DNA from: Ricordea florida | Taxonomy: Eukaryota > Cnidaria > Anthozoa > Corallimorpharia > Ricordeidae | Length of the DNA stretch: 64,000 nt | Assembly (NCBI GenBank): GCA_949710005.1 | Contig: OX453280.1 | Span: 23,247,152-23,311,151, forward strand | Direction of reading: 5' to 3' | Shown: positions 58,493-64,000 of the stretch, piece by piece | Layout of the letters: the number at the start of each line of letters is the position of its first letter | Numbering within the stretch: the first letter of the stretch is position 1 | The notes under the pieces: generated by a model | What the model was told of the DNA's origin: nothing | The model's input: the letters and a program-made list of their open reading frames with translations, nothing else | Databases searched by the model: none | Translations under genes and position numbers: made by a program

Positions 58493-59105
58493 CATTTAAA
58501 TTACAGCAGGCACCCTAGATTTTATTGATACTGAGTGTAAATTTTGAAAATCTTTACCCAAAAGACCAAAATTTTTGTCAGACTACGTTTATCTAGCCCT
58601 TTTCTCTCTCATGTGTTGTGGTCACTCTAACTTTCTATTTTTTCTCTATAAACAGATGGTTTATAATCACAGCGGAATTTTACACTCTCCTCAGTTCTTC
58701 GAATTCCTGCCTGCCTTTCTATAAAATCCCCCTGAGCTGGAATCAAGACGTATATCCAGTTTACCTATTTAAGCTGTTTTCCTTTTTTTCTATTTCAGGA
58801 TCCGTGAGAAACACACTTTGCTGTTAAAGAACAGTTGGACCTAACGCTTCAAAACTTAAATTTTGTAAATTCGATGGCGGATGTGAAACGCGTTATCATA
58901 TTAAAATTAACAGCACAATGTTTTGTCATGACTTATTTTTTGCGTGGAAACTATGAGTGTATGCAGACAATATGAGGATGACAGAAACACATTTCTTTTC
59001 GGGATCTAAGAAACACTTTGTTTGAGCTTTCCAAACTATTTTGTGTCGTGGACTTAACAGATCCTGGGCAAAAGTCGAGGCTTAAAAGGATCTGGCGCGA
59101 TGCAT

Positions 59106-59729
59106 TTCTCAATTTCACTCCGAGCTTTAAAGATGACGCCGACATAATAGCAAAATATATGGGGAAAAATGCAAAAGTTAGAATTCCCACACTTAAATAG
59201 CTCGAACACCACTTGTATTTACGACAGTTATTTTGACATGTATCAAAGCAACGCACGCTCTGTCATCTCTGTGTTTGTACAGACCATAATACAGCTCCTT
59301 CACGTTTATAATTTTCTCACAAAAGGGCCGAATAGCTTACCTTCTTTCCCCTCCTGCAAACTTTGTATACATCGGTTCCTTGGTGCCGACCTCCCAAAAC
59401 AATGCTGGATGTTTACACCTTTGAAGGTTACAAAAATCCACCTATTAAAGCTTTCAACCGTTCTGCAAAATTTACTTGAAAAAAGCAGAAATTAAAGATT
59501 ACTGCCTCTTTCCAAAAGGCCTAAATAACGAACATTTCGACTGCAACTTGTCGCTGAAAGAAACGTTTTCTGCTCCATTTTCGCCGACTTGATTCGCCAT
59601 GTTTTTGCTGATAACCTGGCCTTTTGGGGGATATCACTGGACAGCTGTATCGTAGGCTCCTCATTTAAAACCACGTTCTGTTTGTGCTGTAAAAATTAGA
59701 TATTTTCACAGTTGTCCTTCAAAAAAATG
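59106..59729. other. Flank; small open frame of unknown meaning
   Basis: An open frame at 59018-59200 (LTDPGQKSRLKRIWRDAFLN, then FTPSFKDDADIIAKYMGK) looks protein-like and is disrupted in copy A. No family was recognised. Otherwise no gene was seen. Confidence 0.35.
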
Positions 59730-62000
59730 TCTTCTTGCCTGAGTGAGCTTGAAAACCGGAAAATCGATCACAAATTGAATGTTGTAAACCCTCCGCTGTC
59801 TTACATAAGGCAGCGAAATGTTGATCGGTTTGTAATAGCGTTAGCTTTGGAGGTCCCCTACCCTTTGTTGCAGCTATGACACAGGATTGTTGACAAAAAC
59901 GATGATCAGGACAATTCTTGTGATTACCTTGACCTGTTGAATAGTTGGATTCCGAACAAATGGTTCCAAATAAGTTGGGAGACAGGATTTCGTATCCAGG
60001 GAAGGCTAAGGCGAGAAGCAAGCTCGGTTGTTTCCAAATACAGGAAAGCAACTGGTAATAGAAAAAAACAAGAACTCAATAACAATTATGTTTGCAATGA
60101 GCATTTTAGTTAGCGAGTTAATATGTGTTGGAAAGATTGAAGATGATTTACACCAAGCTAATCTAGCTATTGTAGAGTGGTGTAAAAAGTGTGGAGATCT
60201 ACAGAAAGAGAAAGAGAATTTATTAAAGGAAATAGTCGAGGTTACAGAAAGGAAAGATGCAGAGATAGATAGCCTCAACAGAGAACTCTCCGAGTACATT
60301 CAGAAAATATCTGACTTAAGTGATGCCACTTTGCCTAATTATGGCAAGACAATTGACAAGCTCGGTGAAAGGCAAAGGGCCAGAAAAATAAAAGAATTGA
60401 AAGGGAGAACTGATGTAGCATTGTGGTTTCTTGACTGAAAGTCATGGACTAACATTAACTGGACTTAAAGTCAAAAAGACTGATTCTGGGAGGACATGAA
60501 CATTTGAATATGCAGAAGAAAATATCACTCAACAAGATGATGAAAATTTGGAGCAGCTTTTGTTTTCATTAGATAAATTCTGTGTGAGTGATGAACTGTA
60601 CCATGAACTCAACCTCCTGTACAATGATGTGCCCAGGTCTTATTTAATCAAACAGAAGAGATCTGATCTTAACAAACTCTGCCACATTGAAAAAGTCCCT
60701 GGCATATATCCACGAGCACAGATATCATTTTTGGATACACTCAAAGAACACATAGGAGACTTTCTCAAATCAAACCCTAACTACCTAATGGAAGAGCCCA
60801 TGAAGGTCAAAATTAGTGGGGATGGAGCCAAGATGTCCAGAAGTACTAATTTCATGCTTTTGTCCTTTTCATTACTGCAAACTGAGGAGAAGGTGATGTC
60901 CTCCAAAGGGAACAGAACATTGTGTATAGTCAGTGGACCAGAGAAGTATGACACTTTGAAATCCTCAATGGGAAATGTCATCAATGAGATAAACAGTGTC
61001 ATCAAAAATGTTAAAATAGATGTTAATGGAAAAGAAGTCAGTATAGATTAGCGCTAATCGTATGGCCCCCAAAATATAAAACACGCAATTCCGCAATTTA
61101 GGCGTTTTTCGTAACATACGCCTACAGCATGTATATGTTATTGGTCATTCCCACGGGACGTTTCACGCTTACACGTGTGTATTACGTAACGTTATTTTAT
61201 GTATATATATGCTATCCTAAGTTGTAACATTCATTCCCTGAAGAAGTCTCCGTTTGAGACGAAACGCGTCGGAATTAAAACTGATAGTTGCAACTACAAA
61301 GTTCTCTTTTGTGCTGCTCACTAGTCCTCGTTAAAAAATTCCCCCCCCCCCCTGTTTGACATTTAACTTGACCATGTTGTTCTCGACGAGCTTCACCTAA
61401 TGTGAGGATTTGTGACAGACTACCTGAGAATATCATTACTGAGTTATGGAGAGGGACAGCAAAAGGGATTTCTTAAAAAAGAGGGGAGAAGAAAAGGGAG
61501 TTTACCTTAAAAGGTTGATAGCTGTGATAAATAGTTTGGGAATCACTTTTTCAGTCTGGAAAAAAAATAACGCAGATGGAGAAGGAAGTGGCACCTATGA
61601 CTGGGCCAGTTCTTTAGTTCAGACAAGAAGAAACTTCTTCATCTGCTTCCAACCCAGCTGGAATCAAGGGATATTCTTTTAGCTGAGACAAACGAAACAG
61701 TGATAAAGATTTGGAGGGACTTTGAATCTCTTTATCACCTGATAAACTGAGACCGAAAGGAAAATGAAAACCTTCCCCTTGATGTCTTGCAAAAATCAAA
61801 GGAATTTATCAAACTCTTTTGCTGGACCCTTGGAGGAAGCAGAGTTGGGTACACCAAAGCACGTGTAACCCCCTACATGCATGCACTCTCATACCATGTG
61901 GCCATTTTCATTAGAGATCACCAACTCATTCAAGCAATTCACTGAACAGGGTGAGGAAAAAACAACGATGATGCAAAACATATTTTTTCCACAAATATAT
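59730..62000 (+). pseudogene. Decayed multicopy cnidarian gene, probably transposon-associated
   Basis: ATG at about 59730 begins MSSCLSELENRKIDHKLNVV. Later blocks in broken frames are: a Lys/Glu-rich coiled coil (60150-60330), FCVSDELYHELNLLYNDVPR then SYLIKQKRSDLNKLCHIEKV (60580-60720), VKISGDGAKMSRSTNFMLLS (about 60807), LDHVVLDELHLM (about 61370), RICDRLPENIITE (about 61410), and VTPYMHALSYHVAIFIRDH (about 61870). The set ends with an EKNNDDAKHIFF-like block (about 61955). From memory these blocks occur together in uncharacterised proteins present in many copies in coral genomes. Stops, frameshifts and an insertion at 61053-61345 show it is dead. Confidence 0.6.
61053..61345 (+). other. 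Inserted segment with hammerhead-ribozyme-like core
   Basis: It interrupts the gene between VNGKEVSID and LDHVVLDELH. At 61238-61265 it has CTGAAGA, a GTCTC/GAGAC stem with a five-base loop, then GAAAC, the order CUGANGA-stem II-GAAA of a hammerhead. A stem III partner was not found. Such motifs are known from Penelope-like and other retroelements. Boundaries are approximate. Confidence 0.4.
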
Positions 62001-62159
62001 ACTCATGGGATCTGAGTTATAACTATGTCAGTGAGTGTTTGTTTCACTTTCTTGTAATTAAGTTAGTATGGAGAATTCGGTGTTAGGTCGATTCAGTATC
62101 TTAGAGCTGGGGATTTTCTCAGTTCTCAGTGTATCAGAATACTTATTATAAAAATTATC

Positions 62160-62290
62160 TCCTTAACCCTTTAAGCCTTACTCTGGCTAACGCCTATCTC
62201 CTTAATCTTTTAAGCCCCAAGAGTGACTTTTACTCTGGCGAACGCCAGACGATTTTACTCGTCACAGGGAGACCCCTCGGGGTTTAAAGG
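62160..62290. mobile_element. Small repeat with CCCTTTAAGCC / GGGTTTAAAGG ends
   Basis: Starts TTAACCCTTTAAGCC and ends CGGGGTTTAAAGGATA, imperfect inverted repeats. The interior has CTCTGGCTAACGCC and CTCTGGCGAACGCC, an internal near-repeat. Confidence 0.5.
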
Positions 62291-62295
62291 ATAAA

Positions 62296-62881
62296 ATGTG
62301 TGGATATTGTGAGGACAGTTTGAACATTGATCACTGCTTGGAGAGTAAGGGTTAGCAAGAAATTATAACCTTTTGGTCAAACAATTTTAGTAAAAGGTTC
62401 AGGCAAAGACAAGTAGGCGGTTAACATTTTAATGTAACAATCAGGCAGATAATTTGCTGCCCGGGTTGTCGCTCGTAAAGTCTCTCCAGATCAGTTTTTA
62501 AACAGCACTTTCTTTCAAGTCACTCATTTTTCAGTATTGCTCTAATAAGGGAAATGAACAATGTTAAGAATAAGAGCCGTAGCTGGTTATAATCAAAGCA
62601 AAACCGTGTTTCTATGACTCCAAAGAGAAGCTTTCTTTTTTGTTCTATGTGACTGTCGAGTTGTTTTATATAAGAAATTATGATCAAGATTGCTGTGCGT
62701 TTCTGGTGTGATTCGGGAAGCACCATTTAAAAATTGCATGATTCCCCTTGAAGTGGTATGTTTTGGATCAACCCCCATTTCTAATACCAGAGAGAGCTGT
62801 AAAACAGAGAGCACAAATCAAAAGAAAGAGAAGTCGATTCTGGATTAAAACATTTTAACATAAAAGTCACCTCATCTTCAC
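62296..62881. other. Intergenic, no gene seen
   Basis: AT-rich with no coding-like frame recognised. Confidence 0.4.
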
Positions 62882-63960
62882 CTATCCACTTCGTGCCATG
62901 TGGCACATAAGGCCTCAACACAACTCCGCCAACCAGCTCTGTCAGCCGCTGCGATTTGTACCTCACTCCAATTCTTCCATCCAGCCTTTTCCCTTTCCCT
63001 CTCCGCCGTCCTCCTCCATGTTGTCCTTGGTCTGCCCCGTTTTCGTCGCCCTTCCGGTGTCCAGGTTAATGCAGTCCTGCAGTCATTATTCGGTTCTCCG
63101 CCTCGCTGAGGTTTTCCATCTCAGCCATCTTCAGGACTTCTTTGTTTGTAATTCTTTCCTGCCAGTATATCTTAAATATCCGTGCTAAGACATCTGCTTT
63201 GGAAGACGTCGATTTTGTTTTCATCACTTTTATTCATCTTCCATGTCTCGCAGCGCTGCCATACATCAAGACTGGCTTTACCAGTGTGTTATATAGCCGC
63301 CTGACTTTGACTCGTCGACTGATGCTACTGCTACTCCAAATCTTTTTCAATCTCAAGAATACCCCTCTCGCTTTGACCACTCTGTTGTGGATGTCTTCAG
63401 TGCCTCCGCCCTCTTTGGAAACTGTAGTTCCCAAGTACACAAATCTATCAACATCCTTTATTTCTCGTCCATTTACCTCCACCACATCGTTGTTCAGCGA
63501 ATTCATTCGTAGCAGTTTACATTTGTTTATATTGACTTTTAGTCCTACCCTTTCTGCTTCATGGGCCAATTTATCGGTCTTAGTCTGAATGTGCTGCCTT
63601 GTTGATGACAAAAGAGCTATATCATCCGCAAAGTCGAGATCCTCGAGCTTTGTGGTGAACTTCCATCTTATGTCGGTGTTCCACTCTTGCACTGTATTTC
63701 TCATTACCCAGTCAACGACTAGTAGGAATAGTAAACCTGACATGTTACAGCCCTGTTTCACTCCAGTTTTGATCTTAAACCATTCCACTGTATCCTGGCC
63801 ATCCACTACTGCGCATTGAAAGTCATCATAAGGCGCTTTCACCATAAAAGTATTGCTAAAATATATCACGTGATCTTTTCTTTTCCCTAACTTTTTTTGG
63901 GATGGTCCCCCATCAGAGGCCGTTTTTTGTTCGCATGCCCCCCTTCCAAATCCCACCACC
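62882..63960 (-). pseudogene. RTE-like LINE reverse transcriptase, partial
   Basis: On the minus strand, a frame from 63959 to 63234 carries TGVKQGCNMSGLLFLLVVDW, the catalytic DFADDIALLSS (about 63630), VGLKVNINKCKLLRMNS, FVYLGTTVSKEGGG and LVKPVLMYGSAA. After a frameshift near 63240 the C-terminal tail continues (RTTWRRTAEREREKAGWKNW, then EALCATWHE) to about 62885. The 5' part of the RT and any endonuclease lie beyond a break near 63900 or are lost. Confidence 0.85.
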
Positions 63961-64000
63961 CACGGTCCCTTATATATTTATGTTGAATTTTATGTTGCCA

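Larger units (their letters stand above)
56130..58807 (+). pseudogene. RFGR-motif peptide gene with frame break in the signal peptide
   Basis: After a strong acceptor (TTTCTCTTCCAG, ending 56129), ATG at 56130 starts a signal-like MKMKFSSFVAVAAAVLLL that stops at TGA 56184-56186. The peptide part is open in another frame from 56183: MTTVQEAQPLSLFGQSRFGR, then SIGRKSITGR. A Gly-Arg-Lys follows SI, a possible amidation and dibasic site. The acidic tail carries TFPRENSEN. The exon ends at 56359 (ATAAAG then GTACTG); the last exon starts at 58799 after CTATTTCAG and ends GAT CCG TGA (58807). One missing base, or a two-base insertion, in the signal region explains the break; an assembly error is possible. 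The first nine bases ATGAAAATG match the minus-strand paralog. Confidence 0.6.
56289..59105. repeat. Segmental duplication, copy B
   Basis: The intact-structure copy of the 36116-41225 segment, covering the 3' part of the peptide exon, the intron, the terminal exon and flanking DNA. Substitutions are scattered and indels few. Confidence 0.85.

Noticed and set aside
58951..59256. 101-residue Cys-rich minus-strand ORF
   Set aside because: Antisense to a more protein-like plus frame and without a signal peptide.

Overview
The window looks like AT-rich nuclear DNA of an animal, most likely an anthozoan cnidarian and probably a stony coral. The evidence is split short genes with GT/AG introns, abundant non-LTR retrotransposon debris, a PIF/Harbinger element with its Myb partner gene, Helitron remnants, tRNA-headed SINEs, and many small inverted-repeat elements. 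The species assignment is an inference from remembered similarity to coral repeats; no search was run.

The main host signal is a dispersed family of very short secreted-peptide genes. Each has an upstream 3' splice site a few bases before ATG, a signal peptide, one RFGR-[ST]-[VI] block followed by a dibasic site and a [KR]-rich stretch, and an acidic tail with an F-x-R-[ED] motif. Members lie at 23554-25506 (+, two coding exons, complete), 28625-28840 (-, one coding exon, complete) and 56130-56359 plus 58799-58807 (+, frame broken in the signal peptide). A truncated tail copy sits at 36116-36200. An isolated signal-peptide exon at 2425-2515 may belong to the same or a similar family. I read these as candidate neuropeptide-like precursors with a single peptide each.

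Layout: 0-10 kb holds mobile debris (a broken multicopy ORF, LINE tails, two related Helitron remnants). 10-12.4 kb holds foldback elements and microsatellites. 12485-17421 is one PIF/Harbinger transposon with matching terminal repeats, a Myb-like gene (+), a transposase (-), and two nested elements. 17.6-19.6 kb has a SINE and a LINE tail. 22.5-31 kb carries two peptide genes. 30-35 kb is mostly unannotatable AT-rich DNA with SINE pieces and a tandem repeat. 36116-41225 and 56289-59105 are two copies of one segmental duplication that includes the 3' part of a peptide gene; the first copy was later hit by a LINE with a clean 10-bp target duplication. 41998-43128 is a Ty3/gypsy integrase remnant. 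45193-51466 is a BEL/Pao LTR element with near-identical LTRs but no reverse-transcriptase core. 54.9-55.7 kb has two coding-like tandem arrays. 59.7-62.0 kb is a decayed multicopy gene interrupted by a segment with a hammerhead-like motif. 62882-63960 is an RTE-like reverse transcriptase.

The mobile elements are all visibly damaged, so little here encodes a working replication system. The biologically interesting layer is the peptide family and how duplication and insertion reshaped it.
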